A stretch of 64,000 nt of DNA from Callorhinus ursinus (taxonomy: Eukaryota > Chordata > Mammalia > Carnivora > Otariidae): assembly GCF_003265705.1 (NCBI RefSeq), contig NW_020313044.1, positions 4,475,399 to 4,539,398 of the forward strand, written 5' to 3'. Of the stretch, positions 45,024 through 57,790 are shown piece after piece (position 1 is the first letter of the stretch; each line of letters begins with the position of its first letter). Under the pieces are notes generated by a model. The model was not told the DNA's origin and did no database searches. It saw only the letters and a list, made by a program, of their open reading frames with translations. Position numbers and translations under genes: made by a program.

Positions 45024-46300
45024 GCTTACCGCCAGAATGGGCTAGACTCAGAAACCACTACAGTTCTTCAAAGGCTAGGCAAGTCCTCCAGTGTTTCCCA
45101 AGGGCCTTGATTAGCCCCGTTCTCCTGCCCCCAGACCAGCTGTCACAGCCTCGTCCCATAATTAGATGATGATGGAAGCAGCAAGGTTCCCAGGCAAGGC
45201 CATCTTCATCTGAAGAGATCTCAGAGGTCCAAGCACTGATGAAGTGGGCACCCGTGGGTCCCCTTCGGTAAATGATGGACAAGAGCCGGTCCAAGAGGGA
45301 CTTGACCCAGTAAAAGCAGGATGTGGGGATCGGACTTCCAAACAGTTGCTGGGCTGGGGAAACGGAGAAGCAGCTTTTTCCTATGGAAACCCCACCTACA
45401 GGAAAAGGGAGGGCTGTAAGTTTCAATGCCAATTAGAGAGAGAGGGCTTCCCGTGAAGCCCGAGGGGCCCGCAGCAGAGGAGGATGGGCCAGGGCTCCAG
45501 GGACAGGCTGATGGGAAGGTGCTATCCACGTAAGGCGGCCCCTGAGGGAAAGGGAGCCGCTGTGTAGGCAAGTGGGCAGAGAGCCTGAGCCCCTGCCTGC
45601 CCCCCCGAGACCCCTCCTGGGCATGTCATGCTCCCTGTGTCTCTCCTTTCCGCTGCTCTCTTTGTTTCCCTCATATCATTATTCCTCTGCCATTCCGGTC
45701 TTTTCCCACACTCATCTACCTCTAAGTCCTGACTCTGCCCCGATCACCCATTTTCGTCCTCGGGAAGCAGCTGTGATTAAGAGAGCGGCCACAGGGGCCA
45801 AACTGCCTGGGTTCAAATCCTGACTCTGTGATTTACCAGCTGGGTCATGTGGGACAAGTCACTTACCCTCTCTGGGCTTCCACCACTCCATCGTTAAGAG
45901 TGTGGATGGGAATAAGAATAGTAGCCCTCACAGCAGGAAACTGTGAGGACAAATGAAATGATGTGTGAAGGGCCAGGTCCTGGCTCAGAGGCACAGGCGA
46001 TGACGTTTTGTGAGTGGTGGGTGTTGAGAACTGAATAGCCGGTCTCACCTGGTAGCTCCGGCTCTTGCCCTGGCCCCGGGGCAGTCCCTGCCCACATGGA
46101 CCCATGAGGGCGCCCATGGCCTGGGCTCCTGAAGCCTGGGGGTCTCTCTGACCTGACCATGTGCCTGCCCTCCCCCTTCCCTTCCTGCTCCCCAGCCTGG
46201 AGGCCCATTGTTCTCTGCATCTGGTCCAGCCTGAGTCCCTCTCTGGGGGAATCCCCGGCCTCCGGCTCCCTGCCTCCAAGGTTTTTATACTTGTCCCTCT
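45024..46300 (-). promoter_or_regulatory. PCDH12: Probable PCDH12 5' UTR and promoter region
   Basis: This is the sequence upstream of the PCDH12 ATG on the minus strand. It is not a CpG island, which fits a tissue-restricted gene. A TATAAAA on the minus strand (46288-46282) could set a start near 46255 and a long 5' UTR of about 1.2 kb. The region contains a sense MIR (45770-45995). The position of the start is a guess; the TATA-like box may be fortuitous. Confidence 0.35.
45770..45995 (+). repeat. MIR, sense
   Basis: CCTGGGTTCAAATCCTGACT, GTGATTTACCAGCTGGGTCA and CACTTACCCTCTCTGGGCTT mark it. Confidence 0.9.
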
Positions 46301-46879
46301 CCCACGCCTTCCTCGCCTTATCCTTCCCTTCCCCTGATTCTTGTCTCCCCACTGCTGTTTATGACTGCGTCCCATGAACAGTACTCCCTCCCCACCCCCA
46401 ACACTCCTAGGGAGGTGGATGTTTTCAGGTGTGCCCCCCCCATTCACCTCCTCACAGAAGTGAGGCCCAGGATCACCTGGGTGGCATTTGAGGGGGCTTG
46501 TGGCTTCTTGTTTCCCTCCTCACTTGCTGCACCCAGCACCCTCCTGGTCTTAGACCCTGCCTCGGGCTGAGCCTAGAGGTGTGTAAAACACTGGAAGTGA
46601 TGGGAATTTAAGGCCAGCTTCCTTTAGGTGGGTGTTTGCAACTGAGTCCTTGAGGCTGGAGGTGCCCATTGGGACACAGGGGACCCCCATCAGGGCCTGT
46701 TGGCGTCTAGCCATTAGGACAGGGGCAGCAGAGGGAGCTCCCTGGCCTTAGAGCCACCTGTGCCCATCCCTGCCCCCCACCTTTTCTTTCCCGCACCCTG
46801 TCCTTCACTCCGTGTTCCACTCTGGAGGTTTCCTGTCCTTGTCACTTGTTGAACCACAGCAAGGGCCTGAATCCATGGG

Positions 46880-47090
46880 GCCATCTCCTATAGCGTGGCC
46901 CTAGAGACAGAACGCACACAAGCTTGGGGACCTTGCACAAGTCACTTAACCTCTCTGGGCCTGTTTCCTTCTCTATAGAGTGTGGCTGTCCCCCACCTCA
47001 TGAGATTGTGGTAAGAATCCAGTGAGATGCTACCTGTAAGGGCCCCAGCACAGGGCCTGGTACAGAGAAAGCACCCATTCCATGTTACTG
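46880..47090 (+). repeat. MIR, sense
   Basis: AAGTCACTTAACCTCTCTGG and AGCACAGGGCCTGGTACAGA mark it. Confidence 0.88.
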
Positions 47091-47161
47091 TAACTTGTAT
47101 TATTTTCCAGGTTTTATGCCTCCAGTGCAAATGGTAATGACCTTGCATTTGTCCCTTTACC

Positions 47162-47361
47162 GTTTTGGTTTATTTTATTTTATTTATTTATTTGACAGAG
47201 AGAGAGAGAGAGAGAGCACAAGCAGGGGGAACGGCAGGCAGAGGGAGAGGGAGAAGGAGACCCCCCCACTGAGCAAGTAGTGAGGCTCAATCCCAGGAAC
47301 CCGGGGTCATGACCTGAGCTGAAGGCAGACGCCTAACCGACTGAGCCACCCAGGCGCTCCC
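47162..47361 (-). mobile_element. Can-SINE, antisense
   Basis: Target-site duplication TGTCCCTT(T/C)AC lies at 47151-47161 and 47362-47372. Confidence 0.94.
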
Positions 47362-47679
47362 TGTCCCTTCACTCTTTTCTCTGCCTCTGTGGCCAAGAAA
47401 GCTCATTTTCTAGGGTTTCCTCAGCTCAGGCCGGGGCCAGATGCTGCCTGTGCTTCAGGGGGAGCCAGCACAGGCTCCAGGGGTCTGCCGCTCAGACATG
47501 TGCCCCTGTGCTCACTGCCCTTGGGTGACAGCCTGCATGGCAACCTCACTCTCTGGCTGTCACTTGTCCTATCATGTGCAACGCAGCCAGCAAGACAAAG
47601 TGACCCACACAAGTGGCTTGCAGTCTAAGGAGGGGGTGGGGAAAAGGAAAGAAGGGGGCCCAGTGGCTCTGTGTTTGGG

Positions 47680-48130
47680 CCTGGTGGTCAGGGGAGGCTC
47701 CTCATGGAGGGCGCTGGGCCAAATCCTGAAGACAGGGAGGAGTTAGCCAGAGGAAGGTGGGTGAGCAAGGGAGAAGCAAAACAGGCAGAGGGAGCAGAGT
47801 GGACAAAGGCCATAGGTGAGTGAGCTGGTTCCTTACAGTATCTCAAGAGGGTCTGTGTGGAGAGTGGGGAGGGAGAAGGTAGGCCGGGGATGTCAAAAGG
47901 GGCTGCCAGACCCTTGGAGGGCCTGGAGTCCCATGCTAAGGATTCGGGCCTTGTCCTGAAGGCCATGGGGAGCTTTTGAATGGCCCTGAGAAGGAAGATG
48001 AGGACAGTAGCTATATGGCAGGCCTTGTCCTGAGTGCTTTACCTACATCCTCCTGTACCACCCTCATACCCGGGCCATCGGGATAAAGAAGCTGAGCACA
48101 GACGTTTAGTTAACTTGCCCAAGATCACGC
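47680..48130 (-). repeat. L2 fragment then MIR fragment, both antisense
   Basis: L2-like text (GGCCTTGTCCTGAAGGCCAT) runs to about 47995. A MIR piece (GGCCTTGTCCTGAGTGCTTT to CTTGCCCAAGATCACGCAG) follows. Confidence 0.7.
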
Positions 48131-48599
48131 AGATTGGACCTTCCAGAAAGCCCCTTGGGCTGCACTCTGGAAAATGGATTAGAAGAAAACAGAGGAAGGA
48201 GAGGGGGAGGGCAGTTGGGAGTAATGCAGGGGAGCTTTGGTGCAGAAAATTCTGGTGCTGAGAATGTTTCCAGAATGCCATCTGGTGGCCAAAGGCAGAG
48301 AAAAAAGGCACAGAGGCAGAGAGGTGGGTACCTGGAGCTCACACACATCCACAGCTCTAGACCTGTGCTGCATAGAACACAGTGGAAGGAGCTTACACAG
48401 GATGACAATCACATATCATGAGAAACCTAATGTGACCTACTGCCCACTGAAGGAATTATGGAATTCACGATTTTATCAGTGTTAACGTTTATAGTCTCGA
48501 AAGGACATTGTTCTACTTATGCTCTGTGTGTATGTGTTGCCTTAATTATACCATGGATGCAAAAAATGGACTCCCAGGTCATAAGAAACACGTGCGCGC

Positions 48600-48724
48600 A
48601 CGCACGAGCAGAGGGAGAGGGGGAAGCAGACTCCCCGCTGAGCGTGGAGCCTGATACATGGCTCCATCCCAGGGATCATGACATGAGCTGAAGACAGTTG
48701 CTTAACTGAGTCACCCAGGCGCCC
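48600..48724 (-). mobile_element. Can-SINE, antisense, 3'-truncated
   Basis: The body starts within the GAGCAGAGGGAGAGGGGGAA region, with no T-rich tail, and ends GTCACCCAGGCGCCCC. Confidence 0.85.
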
Positions 48725-48779
48725 CACAAAAAAAAATTTTTTTGAATTTAGATTTCACAGACAGTTTTTATGGTTGTGG

Positions 48780-51714
48780 TTTGTTTGTTTTATTCACACT
48801 GGGGACAGAATCCAAAGCCAGCAAACAAGGTACCAGATTTTTTAGGCGATAATCTCTGGGAATGAGGTCCCCACTTAGTAACTTTCTCTCCTCCTTTCTG
48901 GCTGCAGGGGTCAGCCACATGTCGAGGGGTGAATGGAACTTTCCCCGGAGTTTGTGGGGAGAGCCTTCGTCCCTCTGAGTTTTGAAAATAGATTTGAAGT
49001 TGTACAGGTACTCTGAAATAGGTTTGAAAAAGCTAAGGATGCCTCCCTCAAGTCTGAAATATTTTTTTAAAGAGGGCAGGATCGGGGCTGGTGTTTGGAA
49101 GTCTGGCTCACCACCAGCCTTGACGTCATTCACGCTTGGGCCCTTAGCTATGGGGAAGTGTTGGGGGATGAAGTGGGAGGGGTGGAGTCAGGTCAGGAGT
49201 TTTTCAAAATGCCTGGCATCCTGGGGATCCTTGAGGGGTCAGACCGGCAAGGTGGGACTCGGACCCCTGGGGGATTCTCAGGTCCACTGGATGAAGGCTA
49301 GGATCATGCCCCACACTATGAACATGCTGCTCAGCTGGCTGCCCACCCTCCCGGCTCCTTGGGAATCTGCCCAGCACCTGCCATAGTCACCATCGCCAAG
49401 GCTGCTTGGTGAAGCTCAGAAGCTTCATCCTCTTCGGGATCATTCTTGTTGGGAGGGTGACAGGACCACCCAAGGTCAGCCTCTTTCCTTTGGCAAGACC
49501 TGTTGAAATTGGAGCCGGTCTGGCCACAAATCCTGACTGGGAGACTCAGGTAGATGGGTCACCTGCTCTTGATGTGGCACTTTGTGGTCTTTGTTGGGAC
49601 AGATGACAGTTGTCCACTCCCACACGATAACACCTCTTTCTGGGCCCAGTGCAAAAAGAAAAATGTACTTTGTAGGTGGAAATCGGCCCAAAACTAGAAC
49701 CTTTCAAGAAATGAAAAGGCTTTGTGTCTTGGTTGTCTTGCTTAAGAGTGATAGCTCTCAAAAGGGGCCAGATATCAGAATCACTTATCCAAATACCAGG
49801 GACAGGGCGAGAAAATGCATACTTTTCCCTCTTCCACCCTGCCAAAGAGAATTTTGTAACTGCCAGCTCCATTCGAAAAGTCTTCCCCTTTCATTTGGGA
49901 CAGAGTTGGGGAAGTCGATTGGAAGTTTTTTCTGGAAAGAGAGGCTTAATTGATCTACACAATAAAAGGAAAGTAGGAGAGGGGGATTGATGAAGGCTGA
50001 GGAGATCATGGAGGGGATTCACAAGAGAACAAGGCGGGGGGCTGTGAAGGAAGTAGCGTGACCATGAGGACTTGCCAATGAATCATTGCGAACCATGGAT
50101 CTCCTTCATGATTTTCAAGACAAATGCAAGAAGAGACCCAGAAGTTATTTTGTCCTTTAGTAACCATAACCGGACCACATAAATTCTGAGTTGATAAGGG
50201 TTACCCATATGTTTTGTCTCTCTCCCCAACCTCGGAGGGAAAGCGGGCCACTTCCAGCATATGGATTTTAATTCTGATGTACAAGACACTCTGACATGTG
50301 CCCCATCTCCACCCCAATCTCGTTGAGAGCCACTGATTTAGAACTTCTTAGAACTACCAGCAACTTTGTAAGGGCCAAAACTCTACAGCCATCTGGCCTT
50401 TCTTACTGAGCATCCTCCTGGTCGCCACCTCTCCCTCGTGCCTGTGTCACTGCTCAGCGGAAGCTCTGTGCATAGCTGGTTCTCCCCCCATACTTCTGCA
50501 GACTGTTCCTTTGGTTTTCCTTCCTTCTGACTCCTAGGGATAGGCATGTCCCCAGATACTGTCCTCAACCTTCTCTTCTCCACAGGGTTATTAGCCTAGA
50601 AGTTGGGTGTCAGATTTAGCAAATAAAAATACAGGTGCCGGTTAAATTTGAATTTAGGTAAACAATGACAATTTTTTTTAGCGTATTTTTACCGGGCCAT
50701 CCTACTCAGAAGTAATATATACTCTCAACACGAGTTTCTCTTCTGTTTTTCTGTTTTCTTTCCCCCTCTCCCTCTTCTTCCTTTTCCTCCTTCTTTAGAA
50801 TTCTGATTTATACAGTGAATTTGAAAATCTATCAGTGAACCCAAAAATCAAACGTATTGACTGGGAGCATCATCTGTGCATGAATATTCAGAAGCTGACT
50901 GTGTTGATTGGCCTTGTTATGTATTCAGCATTTCTGGGTGACTCCAGGATCAAACTGTTCTCACACTGACAGAACCACCCTTGGGGAAGACTGGATCACA
51001 CTCACTCATTAACTTATTTGGTCGTCCAGTCACTCATGTATCTGGTGGAATGTAGCATGTTCTTTTCTATTTACAAGGTCAATTTTTTCGGCAAGGGAAG
51101 TAGCTGAAGTTGACCCACATTTTCCTTTCCTCTGAAGCACTGGTTTGGTTTTCTTTCTTCACATAGGATCTAATCAGCCTAATTCTTGCCTTGCTTCAGA
51201 AAGGTTCTTGCAGGAAGGAAAATGAGTCTTCCCGTCGTTACATAAATTCTCATGGGGCTTCCCTTTATAAGTTTATGACAGCCAGGAGTTGAGCCTGGAG
51301 CTCTGAGAGAAATAGCCACACACTGATTTATGATGGCAGCCGCTGCTAAATCTCACCCCTTTTTCCTTCTTACAGAGCCATGTTACCTTGGGGTTACAAA
51401 ACTCTTTTCACTGTTATTCAGGGGAATAATAATAAAATGCCAGGTTGCAAGTATAAACATGATCATTCTGTGCCTGTTACTGTAAATCAAATTTTACCTT
51501 GCATCAGAAGCGCAGAAAACATTTTATGCTGTCAGCCACCCCAAGCCTCTTTAGGGGTCTGTTTTTATATAACCCTGGGATGACCGGAGGTACTGTTTGA
51601 GGCGCCCTGACCAGGGAGGCTGGTCACACAGGTGATCAGTGTCTCCTTACACACCCAATTAACTGTTTTTCCTTAAGCAAAGTGTTAACTTGATCTAAGC
51701 AGAGCATTGGGGTT
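48780..51714. other. Unique DNA in the PCDH12-RNF14 interval
   Basis: About 2.9 kb without a recognised repeat or gene. The block 50800-51300 has purine-rich ETS-like words (CAGGAAGGAAAATG near 51211) and is the cleanest candidate for a distal regulatory element. This is inference only. Confidence 0.4.
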
Positions 51715-51930
51715 AAGGATGTGGGCTCAGGGCTGCAGTTGCCGGGGTCCAAAGCATTTGTGTGACAGTGAAAAGTCACTTCACTTCTCTGTTACCAGTT
51801 TCCTTAGTTTTAAAATAGGAATGATAATGATGACGGTAATTTGTTTTCAGGTTCTGTAAGGTTTAGTGTAGTCAATACACAGCCTTTAGAGCAAGGCCTG
51901 GCATGTGGGTAGCCCCTTAAGGTTTAGTTA
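51715..51930 (+). repeat. MIR, sense
   Basis: GTGGGCTCAGGGCTGCAGTT, AGTCACTTCACTTCTCTGTT and AGCAAGGCCTGGCATGTGGG mark it. Confidence 0.75.
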
Positions 51931-52591
51931 GTTATAATTGTGCTTTTAGGGTAGTAGCTCCTCCTTTGTTTTTGACCCTGAAGCCCCCACTGGAAAGAAA
52001 AACCAATTTTTCCGATTCCCATGTGATGATTAGAAACCTTTTAAGATCTACATGGGGAGTGAACACACATGACAAGATGGTAGTGGGAATCCAGTGATAC
52101 TCCTGTCTTAGAGTGGGGCTCACCGCTGTCCAGACCTATCCCAGAGTTAGGGCAGGGCTTTTCCTTCCACACTGCTACCCATCTGTTGTCAAGGCTAGTT
52201 TCAGGGCTGTTCAGGAATGGTAGCCACTGAAAAGGAGACTGTTAACACTGGGGCAGGTGGGATGAGCTCAGCAGTCTCTGGAACAGCCATTGCATGCCCC
52301 GGTGACGGATGACAAATACAGGCACTGATAAAAGCCTGCTGGCCCCTCCACTCACCAGCATATTCGGACTCACTCCTGCTCCTCTACTCAATGGCCCAGC
52401 CATGCATGAGTCCTGACCTCTGTTCTAGGTCACACATTCCATCCGCTTCTGGCCTGAGGCTCCGTCATCTACTGTGCTTGGGGACCGGTGACGGGGGTGA
52501 GTCTTTCTTTCCCCCTGTATTCTCATACTCACCTATCCTTGCGTCACAAAATCCAATCCGAACTTCCTTCAGGTTTTCCCCTTTAATTCTT

Positions 52592-52790
52592 TTTTTTTTT
52601 TTTAATCTGAGAGAGAGAGAGGGTGAGAGAGAGAGAGATAGAGAGAGCATGAGTTGGGGGAGGAGCAGAGGGAGAGGGAGAAGCAAACCCCTCGCCACAG
52701 GGAGCCCGATGCGGGGCTCGATCCCGGGACCCCGGGACCATGACCTGAGCCGAAGGCAGACGCGTAACGACTGAGCCACCCAGGCGCCCC
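52592..52790 (-). mobile_element. Can-SINE, antisense
   Basis: Target-site duplication TTCCC(C)TTTAATTCTT lies at 52576-52591 and 52791-52805. Confidence 0.96.
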
Positions 52791-52924
52791 TTCCCTTTAA
52801 TTCTTAAGACAAGAACTCTTTTGTTCCCTCTGTATTTCTGCTCCAACAAACCCAATTCTCTTAGAGTCTGTAGGAGAGCGTCATCCTAACGAAGAGCTGG
52901 TCCTTATCCTGTATGTCATCCCTG

Positions 52925-53330
52925 TATGACATCAGCCAAATCGCCTCACTCCTTAGTGCCTCAGTTTCCTCATCTGTAAAATGGGGAGACAAAATTGCCT
53001 CCGCCCAGCTAAATACCTGGGCATTTAAAGGAGATAATGCATGGAGCGTCTGTGTGGCTCCGTCATTTGAGCGTCTGACTCTTGGTTTCAGCTCAGGTCA
53101 TGATCTCATGGGTTGTGAGATCGAGCCCCATGTTGGGCTCTGCTCTCAGTGGGGAGTCTGCTTGAGAGTCTCTCCCTCTGCCCCTCCCCCCACTCACAGG
53201 CGCGCTCTCTCTCTCTCTCAAATAAAGAAATAAATCTTAAAAAAAAAAAACTTAAAATAAACAAATAAATGAGATAATGCATGTTAAGTGCTTAACACAG
53301 TGGAGGGCCGGGCACATGGAGAAACCTCAA
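52925..53330 (+). repeat. MIR, sense, split by a Can-SINE
   Basis: CTCAGTTTCCTCATCTGTAA lies before the insertion, and GTTAAGTGCTTAACACAGTG and GGGCCGGGCACATGG after it. Confidence 0.9.
53044..53270 (+). mobile_element. Can-SINE, sense, inside the MIR
   Basis: The head is diverged (GAGCGTCTGTGTGGCTCCGT). Exact target-site duplication GAGATAATGCATG lies at 53031-53043 and 53271-53283. Confidence 0.95.
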
Positions 53331-54309
53331 TTTAAAAAACTCTACGGGCACATAAAACTGAAGACACAAAAGTCTCTTATTTTTATGGAGTCTAAAACTA
53401 AAATTTATTAGAAAACTCTCTTTATCCATTCCTGGCCTCAAAACTGGACTCTAAATATTCAGTCCAAATTATTAACACTGCTTTGAAATTCTCTCTTCTA
53501 TTCCCTCCATCCTGTGACCTCTGACATGAGGTCATGACATGATGTCATAATTCACCTCCTGCTCCGATTTGTGAGAATTTCCCGAGCTGGTTCTTAGGCT
53601 CCCTCACTTTTTGCATCTGGGAGGTCACTGGCAGGATACATGGTCTCACCTGTGAACACCCAGAGGTAGGGCTGCCATACATTTTGCTCTTGGTTTTACT
53701 TCCTTTGCCTAACATGAATAATGATTTTAGCGAATGGCTTCAGAAACTCTTCTTCCATCTTTGCGTCTTTAAGGAGTATGTTTCTGGTTTGGATATGGCC
53801 TGTGACAGTATGGAAAATTACGAGTGATTATTTGCATCTCAGTGGTTTTCCCTCTGTGGCAGTCAGGTAAGCCCCTTCAATGCCCTGATTTACCCACTTG
53901 ATTTTTCTTCTCTCCCGGGTGCAGGACCAGCCACATAATTTGTGGAGCCCAGTGCAAAGTGAAAATGGAGAGCTTCCTGTTGGAAGATTAAGAATTTCAA
54001 GATGGCCGTAGGAGAGCATTAGACCAAGAGCAGGGCCCTTCTAAACCTGAGGGCTTCCTGAGAACAGGGCCCTGTGGGACTACACAGGTGGCTGACCATG
54101 AAGCCAATCCTGCCTGGAAGGCAGTGGTGGTAAAGACCTTTAGAATCCTGTAGGCTTGGATTAGAGGCCTACCTCTGCAAGTTGCTTTTCTTGGGGGAGA
54201 AGAATATGATAAAGAGGACACAGGAGCTTATTAGGTCATTAGGGGCACATTAGTTTGATGGTTTCCAGGAACCAGAACCAACATTTCAGCAACCCACTTA
54301 AGTGCTGAC
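53331..54309. other. Unique intergenic DNA
   Basis: No gene or recognised repeat. Confidence 0.5.
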
Positions 54310-55560
54310 TACCTAAAATTTTTCTTATTGAGATATAATTCCCATATCATAAAATTCACCCATGAAAAGTGTACAGCCCAGTGGTTTTTAGCATAGTCGC
54401 AAAATTGTGCAACCCTCACCACTATCTAATTCCACAGGATTTTCATCCCCCAAAAGTCACCCCATATCCATTAGCAGTCACTTCCCATGCACTCCTGCCT
54501 CAGCCCCCAGCGACCACACATCTGCTTTTGTCCCTATGGATTTGCCTGTTCTGGACATTTCACATAACTGGAATTATATGATATGTGGCCTTTTGTGTCT
54601 GACTTCTTTCACTTAGCATAATGTTTGTAAGGTTCATCCATGTTGCAGCATTTATCAGTACTTCATTCCTTTTTCATGGCAGAATAATATTTCATTGTAT
54701 GGATGCACCACATTTTGTTTATCCATTTATCCAGTGATGGACATTTGGGTTGCTTCTACATTTTGGCTATTGTGAATACTGCTGCTGTAGTGAATATTTA
54801 TGTATACTACAAATGTACAAATGTAGTTGTGTATTCGTATACAAGTTTTTGTGTGAACATACGTTTTCAACTCTCTTGGGTATACACCTAGGAGTAGAAT
54901 TGCTGGGTCTTACTGTAACTCTATGTTTAACTTTTTGAGGAACTGTCAAACCGTGTTCCAGAGCAGCTACACCATTTTACATTCCCAGAAGTGTATGAGG
55001 GTTCCAATTTCCCCCAGTCTCACCAATACTTGTTATTATCTGTCTTTTGTGGTTTCTCCTTGTGGTTTTGATCTGCATTTCCCTGATGACTAATGATGTT
55101 GAGCATCTTTTCATGTGCTTCTGGACCATTTGTATATATCTTCTTTGGAGAACCGTCTATTCAGATGCTTTGCCCATGCCACACCATGGCTAAAACTTCA
55201 AAATATTTAAAATTGGGGTTTTTTGGTCTTTTTTATTGTTGAGTTACAGGAGTTCTTTATATATCCTGAATATCAGATAAATGATTTGCAGGTACTCCTA
55301 TTCTGTAGGTTGTCTTTTCAGTTTCTTGATAGTGTATTTGAAGCACAAACGTTTTGAATTGTGTTGAGTCCAATTTATCTATTTTTTTCTTTTGCTTGTA
55401 CTTTTGGTTTCATATCTAAGAAACTGTTGCCTAATCCAAATTCATGAAGATTTACTCCCACATTTTCTTCTAAGAGTTTTACAGTTTTAGCTCTTACATT
55501 TAGGTCTTTGATCCATTTTGAGTTAATTTATGCATATGATGTGAGGTAGGGGGCATGTAA
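54310..55560 (-). mobile_element. L1 (L1M-type) 3' fragment, antisense
   Basis: Antisense L1 3' text runs throughout: TTATTGAGATATAATTCCCA, TTCATTGTATGGATGCACCA, and TCTTTGATCCATTTTGAGTT at the left end of the element. Its open frame is broken. Confidence 0.92.
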
Positions 55561-55564
55561 TTTT

Positions 55565-55780
55565 AATTCCTGCTCAGCCTCTCAATAATCATGTACCCTT
55601 TGGTAAGTTCCTGAACATCTCTACGTTTCAATTTCCTCGTTAATAAAGTGGGAATAACAAATAGTACCTAAAATCGTAAGGTTATGGTGAAGATAAAGAG
55701 AAAATGTACATAAAGCACTTAGCAACGTGCTTGAAGCATCCTAACTGCTCCATAAACGTGGTAGTTATTACTGTTATAAT
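55565..55780 (+). repeat. MIR, sense
   Basis: CAATTTCCTCGTTAATAAAG and AAGCACTTAGCAACGTGCTT mark it. Confidence 0.75.
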
Positions 55781-56049
55781 ATGAACAATGGGTAAATGCT
55801 TTCATAGAGGAGGTCCTACAAAGACCGGCAGCATTTCTGAGAAAGAAACTGGGATGGGGGAGGCTTTCTTAGTCTACCTGGAGGAGCAGGTGTGGGATTG
55901 TTACGGGAGTGGCTGTCTTGGATAGACCACTGCCTCCCGTTCACCTCTAGGGATTGGCAAAAATTTTAATTCCCGGGCCCATCCCAGAACTACGGAAAGG
56001 AGCCCCCTGGGCACAGAATCTGCGTATGTATCAACTGACCCACACGCAA

Positions 56050-56700
56050 ACTTAATTTCCAGAGCGGGGTGTGCAGGGCGGTGCCGGTGACCGCGCCGGC
56101 AGCGCCGCCTGTAAGCCTTCAGGGGGCGGCCGAGGGCCCGGGGCGGTCACGGCGGCTGCGCGAAGCCCTCCCCAATCCGGGCCGCCCCAGCCGGATCCGC
56201 CCGGCTCAGCTGACAGCTCCAAACACGGAAGAGGCGGTGCCGAGCGCAGGTTGGAGCCCGGCGTCCGTAGGCCGGCGCGGCGGTGGTGGTGAGGGCACCA
56301 GGGCTAGGGCGAAGGGCGGAACCTTCGGGCCCGGCACGGCGGGGTGGCCGGAAGGTACGGTGGGGACCGCGCTCCGGGCACGCGAGGCAGAGAAGAGCGG
56401 CCGGGCCGGGACTGCTCAGTGGGCCCGAGCCCCCCAAATCCTGGACGGGGCGTCCCCAGCCGGGCCGGGCTGAGATCCCACCCCACCTGGGGCGTCCAGA
56501 GGAGGAAGGGGAAGGTCCAGGCCCTGCTCGTTGGGGACGCCCGGGGCCGGCTCACACCTCCCACGTTCGTACAGCGCCCTCTGTGTCCAAGGGCTGGGGC
56601 AGGTAGCGAGGCTGGGGCTTGCCCCCAGGTTGTAGGTGAGTCGCACGGACCAACGACTCGGCACGTCTGGTGGTGAGCGGGGGAGACACCCATGGCGGCG
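56050..56700 (+). promoter_or_regulatory. RNF14: CpG island, probable RNF14 promoter and untranslated first exon
   Basis: This is a CpG-dense block about 3.5 kb upstream of the first RNF14 coding exon. Candidate first-exon donors are CGGAAG|GTACGG (56355) and TGTAG|GTGAGT (56636). ETS-like CCGGAAG occurs at about 56348. Orientation toward RNF14 is inferred from distance. The several 100-150-codon open frames here, on both strands, are GC-rich chance frames. Confidence 0.7.
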
Positions 56701-56924
56701 TGCTGATTCCGGAGCCAGGGCTGACCCCAGCTCTGCAGTTTGCACGGCGTGGCCTGGGAGAATGAGTTGGATTTTCCCAGGCGGAAGGGAAACCCGGCGG
56801 AGGAGGGCTTCCCTCCCTGGTGTAGCGGTCTCCCGTTTGCAAAGGCTAATATGTCTCTCTCTCATCTGATGGCGCCGGGGTGTATTCTTGTTGCTGGGTT
56901 ACAGATGAAGAAACAGTGGTCTGA

Positions 56925-57120
56925 ACCCAGATTTAGTTATCTCTTAGCGGTGTGACCTTGGGCCCGAAAGGGACTTAAACTGTCGTTTTTCTCATCTGTG
57001 TAATGGAAGCAGTAAGAGGACTTGCTTCATGGAGTTGTGGGAATCTAACAGGAGTTAATGCATTTAAAGGGCTTAGCACAATGCCTGACACGGGCTTAAG
57101 AGCCCAGTAAGTGTTACTTT
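56925..57120 (+). repeat. MIR, sense, in the presumed RNF14 intron 1
   Basis: TAGCGGTGTGACCTTGGGCC and AGCACAATGCCTGACACGGG mark it. Confidence 0.85.
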
Positions 57121-57619
57121 TCTTGGTGTTATTGTGAATCCTGCTTCTAGTGGGATGTGGCAGAGCAGTCACTGAACCTTAAGATTCTGGCCCCCAATTT
57201 TCAGCACACTGCATCTCACACCCATTCAGTTCCATTTTTTTTTTCCCCAGTGTCAAACACAAGGCACTGCTAGATGGTGAGAACAACGCACAGATGCATA
57301 AGATGTGATACTTGCCCTTAAGGAGCTAATGCAGTCTGGCGGTGCAAGCTCAGAAACTGCTATAATGCAAAGTGGGATGTGATAATGTCATAGGAAAGTT
57401 ACAGTAAAAAAAAAAAAATTGGCTGCATTTTTAAGGACGACATGTAAAATTTCTACATAGAATGGGGCCTTTGGACGTGTCTCTTGAAGGCTGAGTGGAT
57501 AAAATGAAAATGAAGTGTGGGTCTGCCATGTGAATTAAGGGACTGGGACCAGGTGACAGCTTTAGAAGCAGGGGTCTGGTGAGGTAGGTTATGAGGAGCT
57601 GTTTACGGGAAACACTGCT

Positions 57620-57790
57620 TGGAGTAGAGCTTCTCAATCCTAGCTGCACTTAAGAATCACCTGGAGAGCTTGGGTAACTATTAATGCTTGATTTAATTGC
57701 TCTAGAATATGGCCTGGGTATTGACACTTTAAAACGCAGTTCTCCAGGTGATTCTAATGTGCAGACAAGATGGAGAACACTAACCTAAAC
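57620..57790. mobile_element. MER5A hAT-Charlie element
   Basis: Near-palindromic ends: TTAAGAATCACCTGGAGAGC at the left and CTCCAGGTGATTCTAATGTG at the right, as in MER5A. Confidence 0.88.

Noticed and set aside
56069..56865. Several overlapping frames of 96-149 codons in the 56-kb CpG island
   Set aside because: Same reasoning as for the first island: chance GC-rich frames on both strands.
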